Part shown: positions 1 to 8,720 of the stretch, piece after piece | Position numbering within the stretch: the stretch's first letter is position 1 | Layout: the number at the start of each line of letters is the position of its first letter | DNA from: Rhizobiaceae bacterium | GTDB lineage: Bacteria > Pseudomonadota > Alphaproteobacteria > Rhizobiales > Rhizobiaceae | Length of the DNA stretch: 64,000 nucleotides | Assembly (NCBI GenBank): GCA_017644105.1 | Contig: JAEPMD010000007.1 | Location: forward strand, 62,001-126,000 | Reading direction: 5' to 3' | Made by a program: the position numbers and the translations under genes | The notes under the pieces: generated by a model | What the model was told of the DNA's origin: nothing | Database searches by the model: none | Seen by the model: only the letters and a program-made list of their open reading frames with translations

Positions 1-1700
1 TTGACGTTGGCCATCAATGCTATCCGCACAAAATTCTAACCGGACGCCGTGACCGCATTCGAACATTGCGTCAGCAAGATGGTTTGTCTGGTTTTACCAA
101 ACGGGCTGAAAGCGAATATGATCCCTTTGGCGCAGCGCATTCGTCGACCTCAATTTCTGCCGGGCTTGGCATGGCGGTTGCGAGTGATTTACAAGATACT
201 CCGCGCAACGTGATTTCTGTCATTGGTGATGGAGCGATGAGTGCCGGCATGGCTTATGAAGCGCTGAATAATGCAGGTGCGCTTGACGCGCGACTTATCG
301 TGATCTTGAACGACAATGATATGTCGATTGCACCGCCAACGGGCGCTATGAGTGCCTATCTTGCACGTTTGGCGTCTGGACGCACCTATATGGGTATGCG
401 CGACATTGGTAAAAAAATGACCGCCTATCTCGGTCAAACCATGGATCGCGCCATTACACGTGCTTTTGAACATGCTCGTGGTTATGTAACCGGCGGCACC
501 ATGTTTGAAGAGCTTGGCTTTTATCACATTGGTCCAATTGACGGGCATAATCTTGATCATCTCTTACCAGTGCTGCGCAATGTGCGTGATAATTCCAATG
601 GACCCGTGATCATTCATGTCGTGACACAAAAAGGCAAAGGCTATGCGCCGGCTGAGGCTGCGAGCGATAAATATCACGGTGTGGGCAAGTTCGATGTCAT
701 TACTGGTACTTTGGCAAAGGCCAAACCCAATGCACCATCCTACACCTCTGTTTTTGCCAAAGCTCTGATCAAAGAAGGTGAAGCAGATGACAAGGTGATT
801 GCTGTTACTGCCGCCATGCCTTCTGGTACTGGGCTTGATAAATTTAACGATATTTTCCCAGACCGTTGTTTCGATGTTGGCATCGCCGAACAACATGCTG
901 TGACCTTTGCCGCAGGTGCTGCAACCGAAGGCTTAAAACCCTTTGTGGCTTTATATTCGACATTCTTGCAGCGCGCTTATGATCAGGTGGTTCATGATGT
1001 GGCGATCCAAAAATTGCCGGTGCGTTTTCCGATTGATCGCGCGGGATTTGTGGGTGCCGATGGTCCAACCCATGCAGGTAGTTTTGACACGACCTTCTTA
1101 GCAACCCTTCCTGATTTTGTTGTCATGGCAGCCAGCGATGAAGCTCAACTTATGCATATTACACGCACTGCAGCAGCTTATGATGAAGGTCCGATTTCAT
1201 TTAGATATCCGCGCGGTGAAGGCGTGGGCGTTGAACTTCCAGAACGCGGTTCAATCATCGAAATTGGTAAAGGCCGCGTGGTTAAAGAAGGCACCAAAGT
1301 TGCGCTTTTATCGTTCGGTACGCGCCTTGCAGATTGTCTGCTGGCAGCAGAAGATCTGGATGCATCAGGCCTATCAACAACCGTTGCCGATGCACGATTT
1401 GCAAAACCGCTTGATCACGACCTAATCCGCAGATTGGCTGCAGAGCATGAAGTGCTCATTACGATTGAGGAAGGCGCAGTTGGCGGCTTTGGCAGTCATG
1501 TCGCGCATTACCTCTCACATGAAGGTTTGCTGGATGGCGGTTTGAAATTCCGCCCACTTGTCATGCCTGACATTTATATGGATCAGGCCAGCCCCGATAA
1601 TATGTATATGCAAGCCAAGCTTGATCGTGCAGGTATTATCGATGTTGTGTTCAAAGCCCTTGGCACTGAAAAAACTGTGCTGCCCTTTAGCTCAAAATAA
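1..1700 (+). CDS. dxs: 1-deoxy-D-xylulose-5-phosphate synthase (5'-truncated by window edge)
   Basis: Dxs condenses pyruvate and glyceraldehyde 3-phosphate with thiamine diphosphate, the first step of the MEP isoprenoid pathway. The reading frame is open from the first full codon at position 3, so the N-terminal stretch (about 70 residues, judged from the usual 630-640 aa) lies outside the window. Visible are the early motif HPHKIL-like (YPHKILTGR), the ThDP motif [15 protein letters not shown], the catalytic-Glu motif [13 protein letters not shown] and the C-terminal transketolase domain. The stop is followed after 14 bases by the TlyA-like gene, a pairing typical of rhizobial genomes. ispE and a polyprenyl diphosphate synthase further along belong to the same overall pathway. 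Confidence 0.97.
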   Translation, partial: DVGHQCYPHKILTGRRDRIRTLRQQDGLSGFTKRAESEYDPFGAAHSSTSISAGLGMAVASDLQDTPRNVISVIGDGAMSAGMAYEALNNAGALDARLIVILNDNDMSIAPPTGAMSAYLARLASGRTYMGMRDIGKKMTAYLGQTMDRAITRAFEHARGYVTGGTMFEELGFYHIGPIDGHNLDHLLPVLRNVRDNSNGPVIIHVVTQKGKGYAPAEAASDKYHGVGKFDVITGTLAKAKPNAPSYTSVFAKALIKEGEADDKVIAVTAAMPSGTGLDKFNDIFPDRCFDVGIAEQHAVTFAAGAATEGLKPFVALYSTFLQRAYDQVVHDVAIQKLPVRFPIDRAGFVGADGPTHAGSFDTTFLATLPDFVVMAASDEAQLMHITRTAAAYDEGPISFRYPRGEGVGVELPERGSIIEIGKGRVVKEGTKVALLSFGTRLADCLLAAEDLDASGLSTTVADARFAKPLDHDLIRRLAAEHEVLITIEEGAVGGFGSHVAHYLSHEGLLDGGLKFRPLVMPDIYMDQASPDNMYMQAKLDRAGIIDVVFKALGTEKTVLPFSSK

Positions 1701-1714
1701 CCGAGTTTGATCTG

Positions 1715-2446
1715 ATGCGTCTTGATCAACTTCTTGTCGCGCGAGGAGATTATCAAACGCGCGCGCGTGCACAGGATGCTATTTCTCGAGGCACCATTTC
1801 GGTCACTGGCATAACGGCTAAAAAAGCCGGGCAACAAGTGGATGAGAACGCGAAGATTGAGATCTCCGACCCGGCCAGCGCTTACGTCTCCCGCGCAGCA
1901 TTGAAGCTCAAAAAGGGCTTGGAACATTTTGCATTTAACGCCGATGGTAAAACAGCGTTAGATGTTGGCGCGTCAACGGGTGGCTTTACGCAAGTCTTGC
2001 TGGAAAATGGCGCACGCCATGTGATCGCGATTGATGTCGGCCATGATCAATTACATCCCTCGCTTGTTAACGACAAACGCGTTGATCAAATCGATGGGCT
2101 CAATGCGCGAGACCTTTCAGAAGAACATCTGTTTGGACACAAAATTGATATGGTTGTGAGTGATGTTAGCTTTATCTCGCTGAAACTTGCCCTCCCCCCA
2201 GCACTATCTTTGGCTGCCTCGGGCGCTCAAACAATTCTTCTTGTTAAACCTCAATTTGAAGCTGGGCGTGACGCAATTGGTAAAGGCGGCATCTTAAAAG
2301 ATCCATCAATGGGACCAAAAATTGCAGACGATCTGCTCAATTGGCTTGACGGACAGCCCAATTGGTCGGCATTAGATGCTATACAATCGCCGATTACCGG
2401 AAGCGATGGCAATATTGAATATCTCATTGGGGGCATCAAAGCGTGA
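1715..2446 (+). CDS. tlyA: TlyA-family rRNA 2'-O-methyltransferase
   Basis: The family methylates rRNA cytidine 2'-hydroxyls using SAM; some members are also called haemolysins. The 243-aa protein starts with an S4 RNA-binding domain (about residues 1-60, MRLDQLLVARG) and continues into an FtsJ-like Rossmann methyltransferase with the SAM motif DVGASTGGFTQVLL near residue 88 and a later VSDVSFISL motif. Length fits the family. It follows dxs by 14 bases and its stop overlaps the GTG start of the next gene (GTGA), so the three genes are probably one transcript. The exact rRNA target cannot be read from sequence. Confidence 0.93.
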   Translation: MRLDQLLVARGDYQTRARAQDAISRGTISVTGITAKKAGQQVDENAKIEISDPASAYVSRAALKLKKGLEHFAFNADGKTALDVGASTGGFTQVLLENGARHVIAIDVGHDQLHPSLVNDKRVDQIDGLNARDLSEEHLFGHKIDMVVSDVSFISLKLALPPALSLAASGAQTILLVKPQFEAGRDAIGKGGILKDPSMGPKIADDLLNWLDGQPNWSALDAIQSPITGSDGNIEYLIGGIKA

Positions 2447-3678
2447 GCCAAATTGAAGTTAAAATCGATCATGTGGGTGCACGTGGCGACGGCATAGCCA
2501 AAACTGAGAATGGCCCGGTATTTGTTCCTTTTGCATTGGCAGGTGAAACAGTCAGCGTGAACCTTGATAAATCGCGTGGCACCATCACCGAAATACAATC
2601 CAAAAGTCCGGAGCGAATTGATCCCGTTTGTGCACATTTCCAAAAATGCGGCGGATGCGTAGCCCAACATATGTCGGATAACGCATATCAAAATTTGAAG
2701 TTAAAAAACGCGCAGCAGGCGTTGGATAAAGGCGGTATCAAACACAGGATTGATCAATTCCTGCCATGCACGATTGATGAACGTCGCCGTGTAGTTTTAA
2801 CCGCGCATCGCACAAATGAAGAAACGCAATTGGGTTATTTGCAAGCTGGCAGTCACGATCTCATCGCCATCACAGAATGCGCAGTTGCGCATCCGACGAT
2901 CGTTCAAAATTTTGATCTGTTTCGCGATGTGGCACAAATCGTAACGCCACATTATAAGACATCGCAACTGACGATCCTTTTGTGTGAAAACGGGTTTGAT
3001 ATCGCGATAGACGCAGATTTCTCCTTAAAGGATGCGACGATCCATGCTGTCTCGCAAAAGGCGACCTCGACAAATGTGATCAAACGCCTTGCCTTTAACG
3101 GCGAAGTGCTGGTGGAAATCGAACCACCAGTTTTAACTTTCGGAGAGACCATCATCCAAGTACCGTCTGGGAATTTTGTGCAAGCCAGCAAACGCGCTGA
3201 ACTTGAGATGGTTGAACTTGTGACGAAACATCTAAAACCATGCAAAAAAGTGGTCGATCTGTTTTCAGGCAGCGGCACCTTCACCTTTCCTCTGGCGCAT
3301 AAAAGCGCAGTGCATGCGGTTGAAACCAGCGGCCCTGCGCTAAACGCGATTGACCGAGGATTTCGTTCGCGTCAGGGGTTAAAACCGATCTCAACTGAAC
3401 GACGTGATTTGTTTCGCAGTCCTTTTGTGCGCGAAGATTTAAAGCCCTATCAAGGTGTTCTTTTTGATCCACCACGTGCAGGTGCCGAAGCACAAAGCAA
3501 ACAGCTCGCCCGGGCGTTGAACATCAAGAAAGTGGCCGCCGTCTCGTGCAATCCCGTTTCCTTGGCACGGGATTTGGCACTGCTCACCAAGGGTGGTTTT
3601 AAGATCAAATCGATCACCGCAATTGATCAATTTTTATGGTCGACCCATATTGAGATGGTCGCGCTCTTGGAGCGTTAA
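2443..3678 (+). CDS. TRAM-domain RNA (uracil-5-)-methyltransferase, RlmD/RumA-like
   Basis: This is a SAM-dependent RNA m5U methyltransferase of the RumA/RlmD group. A short TRAM-like RNA-binding domain (about residues 1-55) is followed by the iron-sulfur cysteine cluster C63, C69, C72 (CxxxxxCGGC), with a likely fourth Cys near 143. The C-terminal half has the SAM motif DLFSGSGTFTFPL, DPPRAG, and the catalytic-Cys motif SCNP near residue 367. The GTG start overlaps the tlyA stop by 4 bases, implying translational coupling. It could act on 23S rRNA; the precise uridine cannot be assigned. Confidence 0.92.
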   Translation: MSQIEVKIDHVGARGDGIAKTENGPVFVPFALAGETVSVNLDKSRGTITEIQSKSPERIDPVCAHFQKCGGCVAQHMSDNAYQNLKLKNAQQALDKGGIKHRIDQFLPCTIDERRRVVLTAHRTNEETQLGYLQAGSHDLIAITECAVAHPTIVQNFDLFRDVAQIVTPHYKTSQLTILLCENGFDIAIDADFSLKDATIHAVSQKATSTNVIKRLAFNGEVLVEIEPPVLTFGETIIQVPSGNFVQASKRAELEMVELVTKHLKPCKKVVDLFSGSGTFTFPLAHKSAVHAVETSGPALNAIDRGFRSRQGLKPISTERRDLFRSPFVREDLKPYQGVLFDPPRAGAEAQSKQLARALNIKKVAAVSCNPVSLARDLALLTKGGFKIKSITAIDQFLWSTHIEMVALLER

Positions 3679-3681
3679 GAC

Positions 3682-4656
3682 ATGGCTGAAATCATATCTA
3701 TCCCTGATCGCCCAGATGACGCGCTGCAAAGTTCGATCTCGCTTCTATCGAATGGTCAGCCCATCGCGATCCCAACCGAAACTGTTTATGGATTGGCAGC
3801 GGATGCGACCAACCCTGATGCGATTACCTCGATTTACACAACAAAAGGTCGTCCGCAATTTAATCCGCTGATCTGCCATATGGCGGATATGGATATGGCT
3901 GAACGATACGGCGAATTTGACGCGATTTCCAAAAAACTCGCTGAACATTTCTGGCCCGGCGCGCTCACCATCGTGGTGCCCTTAAAACCGGACAGTGGCA
4001 TTCATAAACTCGCAACAGCAGGTCTTGAGACCGTCGGCATTCGTGTGCCAAAAGGGTTTGCAGCAAAATTGATTGGCAAATTTGACAGACCCCTTGCGGC
4101 ACCCAGCGCCAATAGTTCAGGTAAGATCAGCCCGACAACCGCAGAACATGTGCAAGCTGATCTTGGCGCGAAGATTGAGCTTATTTTAGATAATGGCGCC
4201 TGCGATGTCGGTGTCGAATCTACCATTGTGAAATCAGATGGTGAGCATGTTTATCTTTTAAGACCGGGTGGTGTGTCAGCGGTTGAGATTGAAGCGGTTA
4301 TTGGCAAAAACCTGTTCCGTGTGGATAACGCGCAAGACAATAAGATCGAAGCGCCTGGCATGCTCACCTCGCATTATGCACCCAATGCACAAATGCGATT
4401 ACATGCGGCGGCTGTGAATTCAAACGAAACTCTCATCACCTTTGGCAATACAGAGATCGCAGGGCAATCTAACGCCCAAGCCGTATTTAATCTTTCACCT
4501 AAGGGTGATCTTGCGGAAGCAGCGCATAACCTGTTTGATATGTTAATCGAAGCAGATAAAACGAATGCAGAAATGATTGTCGTCGCACCCATTCCAAATG
4601 AAGGTTTGGGGGAAGCGATCAATGATCGACTAACCCGCGCAGCCGCACCACGATAG
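3682..4656 (+). CDS. tsaC: L-threonylcarbamoyladenylate synthase (Sua5/TsaC)
   Basis: Makes threonylcarbamoyl-AMP from Thr, bicarbonate and ATP, the first step in the t6A37 tRNA modification. The 324-aa protein has a YrdC domain (about 10-205; KxR/SxN-type signatures TKGRPQFNPL and APSANSSGKISPT) and a C-terminal Sua5 domain introduced by APGMLTSHYAP, so it is the long Sua5 form. It starts 3 bases after the RNA methyltransferase stop, in what looks like a run of RNA-modification genes. Confidence 0.95.
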   Translation: MAEIISIPDRPDDALQSSISLLSNGQPIAIPTETVYGLAADATNPDAITSIYTTKGRPQFNPLICHMADMDMAERYGEFDAISKKLAEHFWPGALTIVVPLKPDSGIHKLATAGLETVGIRVPKGFAAKLIGKFDRPLAAPSANSSGKISPTTAEHVQADLGAKIELILDNGACDVGVESTIVKSDGEHVYLLRPGGVSAVEIEAVIGKNLFRVDNAQDNKIEAPGMLTSHYAPNAQMRLHAAAVNSNETLITFGNTEIAGQSNAQAVFNLSPKGDLAEAAHNLFDMLIEADKTNAEMIVVAPIPNEGLGEAINDRLTRAAAPR

Positions 4657-4676
4657 TTTCTAACCGGAGAAAAAAA

Positions 4677-6092
4677 TTGAGTGAATTGAACGACCAGTTG
4701 GTTTCAGACTTTAGAGCTATAGTTGGAGACGCAAATGCTGTGACCGACCAGTCTGAGATTGCACCACATCTGGTTGAGCTTCGCGGCTTATATCAAGGCC
4801 AATCCCCGCTGCTTTTGAAGCCAAATTCCACTGAGCAAGTCAGCCAAATCGTCAAACTTGCCAATGACAATAAAATCAATGTCATTCCGCAGGGTGGCAA
4901 TACCGGACTTGTAGGCGGGCAAGTGCCTGATGGTGAAGTGATCATTTCATTGAGCCGGATGAACAAAATTCGTGAGATTGATCTTTTGGGGAATGTCATG
5001 GTGGTTGATGCTGGTGTTGTGCTTGCCAATGCGCAAAAGGCAGCTGAGGAACATGATCTTCTGTTTCCGCTTTCCCTTGGATCTGAAGGCACATGTCAGA
5101 TTGGCGGTAATTTATCATCCAACGCGGGCGGCACTGCGGTGCTCGCTTATGGCAATACGCGTGAATTGTGCATGGGTCTTGAAGTTGTGTTGCCAACGGG
5201 CGAAATCTGGCACGGTCTAAGACGCCTTAAGAAAGACAATACCGGCTATGATCTTCGCGATCTATTTATCGGTGCAGAAGGCACATTGGGCATTATCACC
5301 GGTGCAGTATTAAAACTTTACCCGCAACCAAAAGGCCGCGAGGTTATGTTTGTCGGATTAGATAGCACTGAGGATGCGTTATCTTTGTTTAATATTGCCC
5401 GTGAGATTTGCGGGCCGTCTTTGACAGGCTTCGAATTGATGCCGCGTCTGGGGGTAGAATTTACCACCAAGCATATCGACAATTGTCGCGATCCGCTGGA
5501 AGCGCCCTATCCTTGGTACACTTTAATTGAAATTTCATCAGGACAGTCTGAAGAAGCTGCCAGACAAATGATCGAGCAATTGTTCGAACAGGCTTTTGAA
5601 GAAGGTTTTGCCAAAGATGCGGCTTTAGCTGAAAGCGAAACGCAGCGTGATGCATTTTGGCATATGCGAGAGAGCATGTCTGAAGCGCAGAGACCCGAAG
5701 GTGGATCGATCAAACACGATATCTCGGTTCCGATCGCCAAAGTGCCGGAATTCCTGGATGAGGCATCAAAAGCGGTGCTCGACTATATGCCAGGCGCGCG
5801 CATTTGCGCCTTTGGTCATATGGGAGATGGTAACATTCATTATAACATTTCTCAGCCCGTGGGCGCTGATAAGGAAGAATTCTTGTCCCATTGGCGTCCC
5901 ATGAATGAGCTTGTTCATGGCATTGTGTTGCAAATGACAGGCTCAATTTCTGCCGAACACGGCATTGGGCAGCTTAAACGAGACGAATTGGCTGAGATCC
6001 GCGACCCCATCGAAATCCAGCTAATGCAGCGCATTAAGGCCTCTTTTGACCCCAATCAGATCATGAATCCTAACAAGGTTTTAAAGCGTTAA
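4677..6092 (+). CDS. FAD-binding oxidoreductase, GlcD / D-2-hydroxyacid dehydrogenase type
   Basis: A flavoenzyme of the GlcD/DLD family that oxidises 2-hydroxy acids such as D-lactate or D-2-hydroxyglutarate. Visible are the PCMH FAD-binding domain with PQGGNTGLVGGQVP near residue 75 and SLGSEGTCQIGGNLSSNAGG near 140, and the FAD-oxidase C-terminal domain with the FGHMGDGNIHYNI and AEHGIGQLKR motifs. The TTG start at 4677 is chosen because it follows GGAGAAAAAAA and gives the expected start. It follows tsaC by 20 bases and may be co-transcribed. The substrate is not determined. Confidence 0.9.
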   Translation: MSELNDQLVSDFRAIVGDANAVTDQSEIAPHLVELRGLYQGQSPLLLKPNSTEQVSQIVKLANDNKINVIPQGGNTGLVGGQVPDGEVIISLSRMNKIREIDLLGNVMVVDAGVVLANAQKAAEEHDLLFPLSLGSEGTCQIGGNLSSNAGGTAVLAYGNTRELCMGLEVVLPTGEIWHGLRRLKKDNTGYDLRDLFIGAEGTLGIITGAVLKLYPQPKGREVMFVGLDSTEDALSLFNIAREICGPSLTGFELMPRLGVEFTTKHIDNCRDPLEAPYPWYTLIEISSGQSEEAARQMIEQLFEQAFEEGFAKDAALAESETQRDAFWHMRESMSEAQRPEGGSIKHDISVPIAKVPEFLDEASKAVLDYMPGARICAFGHMGDGNIHYNISQPVGADKEEFLSHWRPMNELVHGIVLQMTGSISAEHGIGQLKRDELAEIRDPIEIQLMQRIKASFDPNQIMNPNKVLKR

Positions 6093-6299
6093 TTTAGTTA
6101 AAATCGGCAAAGTAAACGAAATGCCAACGCCTTGGTATACTTTTGATAACCATTTATGAAAAGTCAGATTCTCTTAACCAAACACCTTAAGTGGTTTGGA
6201 ATAGAGTATGTGTAAATTGCCATGTAACGAGAGGGCAAAAGCCCCCGGTATTTGAGAAGATCCAAAAATGGGCGCTCAAGAGTTTATGAGGCGATTAAA
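6093..6299. other. Intergenic leader with small inverted repeats
   Basis: The 207-base gap holds an imperfect inverted repeat at 6178-6199 (CCAAACAC/GTGGTTTGG, one bulged base) that could end the upstream transcript, although no T-run follows. At 6233-6244 there is a short GGGC-AAAA-GCCC hairpin, just before the DUF6101-like gene. A 15-base string TATGTGTAAATTGCC at 6208-6222 recurs nearly unchanged upstream of the TPR gene at 20753. Confidence 0.35.
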
Positions 6300-6887
6300 A
6301 TGGCAACTACAATACGAAAGCCCGAATGGGCTGGGTGCGAATTACGCATTGTTCCGGGTCAACTCCCGCACCGCTTTAGTTATAAAGCAGCCGGGAGTAA
6401 GAAGGACATCCACGTTACCTTAAATGAGCGCGGCGCGGTCATCGATAGGGTTTTAGAGAAGTCTGACCTTCCAATTTCAATGGCGCTACCTGCCAATGCA
6501 TTTAAAGGCATTGCTGCGCGTGCAATTGATGATGGTAAGGGCAATTCAACAGTGACACTTGAATTGCACCATCAAGATGTTGATCTTTGTATTCCGTTGC
6601 TGGTTGATACCGAACTTCACAATATTGCTGGTGATTGGCGCGAATGGTCTGAAGCCTTTAACGTGCCAATGCTGATGGTGGAAGCTGATGGTGTGGCGCG
6701 TCCATTGGATGAAGATATGGCGCAAAGCAAATCTGATCCGCAAACACGTGCGCAGACAACATCGAGCTATAAACGTCGCAATTCAACAACTGGACAACGC
6801 CGTCCGCGTTTCCTTGTACGCCGGAAAACCGGACATTTGGGTTGCCGTATGAAGATTTCTGGCCGCGAAATAATCGCCCGCCGCTAG
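6300..6887 (+). CDS. DUF6101-like protein of unknown function
   Basis: A 195-aa protein that resembles the rhizobial DUF6101 family in layout: a central segment on covalently similar lines (VLEKSDLPISMALPANAF, then GIAAR) and a basic C-terminus with RRPRFLVRRKTG and a final REIIARR. No enzymatic motif, signal peptide or membrane segment is visible. The ATG at 6300 is preferred; the frame stays open upstream to a TTG at 6252, but that part reads like leader sequence. It is a monocistronic unit followed by a strong terminator. The family match is from memory of its C-terminal signature and is moderately secure. Confidence 0.65.
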   Translation: MATTIRKPEWAGCELRIVPGQLPHRFSYKAAGSKKDIHVTLNERGAVIDRVLEKSDLPISMALPANAFKGIAARAIDDGKGNSTVTLELHHQDVDLCIPLLVDTELHNIAGDWREWSEAFNVPMLMVEADGVARPLDEDMAQSKSDPQTRAQTTSSYKRRNSTTGQRRPRFLVRRKTGHLGCRMKISGREIIARR

Positions 6888-6926
6888 AAAGTTCTGATCT
6901 AGACCTCCAAATTTATTTCAGATCCC

Positions 6927-6959
6927 AAAAGAGTGCAGTCTCCGCTGCGCTCTTTTTTT
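6927..6959 (+). terminator. Rho-independent terminator after the DUF6101-like gene
   Basis: Arms AAAAGAGTGCAG and CTGCGCTCTTTT pair with one G-U, with a 6-base loop, and run directly into a T tract. It lies 40 bases beyond the stop at 6887. Confidence 0.85.
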
Positions 6960-6978
6960 GGTTTGGGATTAGATCAGG

Positions 6979-7311
6979 CTACCCCACCAAGTGATTGAGT
7001 TTAGCTGCCCAGATAAAGTCGTTATCGCTTAGCCCATCAATTTCATGCGTGGTTAGTCGGACGATGACATAGCCATAGCCGAAACTGACATCGGGATGGT
7101 GTCCTTCTTTATCCGCCAGCCAAGCGCAAAAATTGGCGAGATATGTTGCTTTGGCAAATCCCTTAAACTTAAAATGCCGGCTAAGCTCTTTACCAGCATC
7201 ATCCAACGCCCAGTCATGACCAAGTTCGTTGAGTTTTGCTTCAGCGTCTTTCTTTGATAAGGCTTCCATATTGCCCGAACACGGGACACAGGCTTGTTCA
7301 GTGATGGTCAT
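6979..7311 (-). CDS. phhB: 4a-hydroxytetrahydrobiopterin dehydratase (pterin-4a-carbinolamine dehydratase)
   Basis: Recycles the pterin cofactor released by phenylalanine hydroxylase by dehydrating 4a-hydroxytetrahydrobiopterin. The 110-aa size is typical. The family's catalytic signature is visible as DKEGHHPDVSFGYGYV followed by RLTTHEIDGLSDNDF. It lies 9 bases downstream of phhA on the same strand, so the two form an operon, and it is probably under the control of the divergent Lrp-type regulator. Confidence 0.96.
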   Translation of the reverse strand: MTITEQACVPCSGNMEALSKKDAEAKLNELGHDWALDDAGKELSRHFKFKGFAKATYLANFCAWLADKEGHHPDVSFGYGYVIVRLTTHEIDGLSDNDFIWAAKLNHLVG

Positions 7312-7320
7312 GATATTCCC

Positions 7321-8124
7321 CTATTCTGCAGCAACTATTTTTTCTGGAAACTTATTTGGCAATAGACCCAATTTTTGGGCTTCATGCACATCCTTGAGCA
7401 AATCACGTTCTGCGAGCGAGAACAATATCTCAGGATCATCGAGCACAAAATAACCCATTTGATGCATGTCGATGCGATATGGCGTTCGCAAGATGGTCAT
7501 AATATCGAAATCATCGCGATCTGGAATGTCGCTGGTCACCGAATAGACAAGCTCGGTGGGTGATGATGCTAGTCCCGAACCCAAAGCTTTGATCAAACCA
7601 TTTTGTCGGGAGAGACCAAATTCGATCGAGAACCAATATAAACGGATTAACCAAGCATAATCTTTGTCGCTAGCTTTCGTACCCGCTTCGCCGATGGATT
7701 GGCTAAAGGCGGCAAAACGCTTGTCGCTCAATAGCGGCGTATGTCCGAAGATTTCGTGAAAAATGTCAGGCTCTTCGATGTAATCAAAATCTTCGCGTGA
7801 TCGAATGAAGGATGCTGCAGGGAAAACGCGGTCAGACAACATGGAGAAAAAGGTCTTAAACCCGATCAAGGCTGGAACCGGCTGAACACTCCATCCAGTT
7901 AAGTCCATTAATGGTTCTGATAAATCAGCACAGGATGGGACTTTATCTTTTGGCAATTCCAACCGCGCCAAACCATCGAGATATTCCTTGGCCATATAGG
8001 TTTGAACATTATCCTCTTGGGCTTTGTATAGATCCGCCCAAACGGCGTTTTCTTCGTCCGTATAATGAATATGGCCGCGCTCATCGGCGACTTTGGCAAT
8101 ATATTTGCTAGATTTTGGCATCAT
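7321..8124 (-). CDS. phhA: Phenylalanine 4-monooxygenase
   Basis: Converts L-phenylalanine to L-tyrosine with O2 and tetrahydropterin, opening Phe catabolism. The 267-aa protein is the bacterial single-domain form. The iron ligands are visible as the two His of FHEIFGHTPLL (H123, H128) and Glu168 in FSIEFGL. Two ATG codons sit back to back at 8124 and 8121 behind an AAGGAG site; the second has the better spacing. phhB follows after 9 bases. Confidence 0.97.
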   Translation of the reverse strand: MMPKSSKYIAKVADERGHIHYTDEENAVWADLYKAQEDNVQTYMAKEYLDGLARLELPKDKVPSCADLSEPLMDLTGWSVQPVPALIGFKTFFSMLSDRVFPAASFIRSREDFDYIEEPDIFHEIFGHTPLLSDKRFAAFSQSIGEAGTKASDKDYAWLIRLYWFSIEFGLSRQNGLIKALGSGLASSPTELVYSVTSDIPDRDDFDIMTILRTPYRIDMHQMGYFVLDDPEILFSLAERDLLKDVHEAQKLGLLPNKFPEKIVAAE

Positions 8125-8185
8125 AAATCTCCTTGCTAAAATTCTAGCTTATTTTTCGGAAATTATCGTTTCAAAATCGATGAAA

Positions 8186-8205
8186 ATTGAGTTATATTGA
8201 GTTAT
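8186..8205. promoter_or_regulatory. Tandem 10-bp repeat between phhA and the Lrp-type gene
   Basis: The divergent intergenic region (8125-8227) holds two head-to-tail copies of ATTGAGTTAT, followed by TCAATTCAAAATA, which makes an AT-rich partly palindromic block. Position between a Phe catabolic operon and an Lrp-family gene suggests the regulator's binding site; this is inference. Confidence 0.45.
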
Positions 8206-8227
8206 TCAATTCAAAATATAGGGAATT

Positions 8228-8695
8228 ATGAATTATATAATTCAAGACGCAGATGTGTTGATTCTCCAGGTTTTACAATCTGACGGGCGATTATCCATGC
8301 AGGAAGTGGCCGAAAAAACAGGGCTTTCAGCCTCACAATGCTGGCGGCGGGTTCGGGATTTAGAAGCGGCAGGTATTATTTCTGGTTACGCAGCGCAGGT
8401 AAAAGCAAAGACTGTAGGCTTAAGTGCCATCGCCTATGTACATGTGGCCTTGCGTGACCACGAAGAAGACAGCATCAACTCCTTTTTACGCCTCGTTGAA
8501 ACAGAAACTCAGATCGTTGAATGCGCCTCCATTACAGGCGACCATGATTTTGTTTTGAAAATATATGCAAGGGGACCTGAAGATCTTGAGGATTTCATCA
8601 TGCGGCGATTGCTGAAATCCGGACTTGTAAAAGATACACGAAGTAATTTCATCTTGCGTGAGATGAAAACTCGCGGGCCTCTTCCAATTCTTTAA
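8228..8695 (+). CDS. Lrp/AsnC-family transcriptional regulator
   Basis: A 155-aa feast/famine regulator with an N-terminal winged helix-turn-helix (MQEVAEKTGLSASQCWRRVRDLEAAGII, described here as residues about 20-48; only the family pattern matters) and a C-terminal ligand-sensing RAM domain ending near residue 150. It is divergent from phhA-phhB with about 100 bases between, so it probably activates or represses them in response to Phe or Tyr, as known for rhizobial and pseudomonad phh systems. Autoregulation is likely for the family. Confidence 0.93.
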   Translation: MNYIIQDADVLILQVLQSDGRLSMQEVAEKTGLSASQCWRRVRDLEAAGIISGYAAQVKAKTVGLSAIAYVHVALRDHEEDSINSFLRLVETETQIVECASITGDHDFVLKIYARGPEDLEDFIMRRLLKSGLVKDTRSNFILREMKTRGPLPIL

Positions 8696-8720
8696 TTGCG
8701 AATACTCTCAATAAAGAGCT

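Noticed and set aside
6233-6244. GGGC-AAAA-GCCC before the DUF6101-like gene as a riboswitch
   Set aside because: One small hairpin with no conserved aptamer elements that I can recognise.
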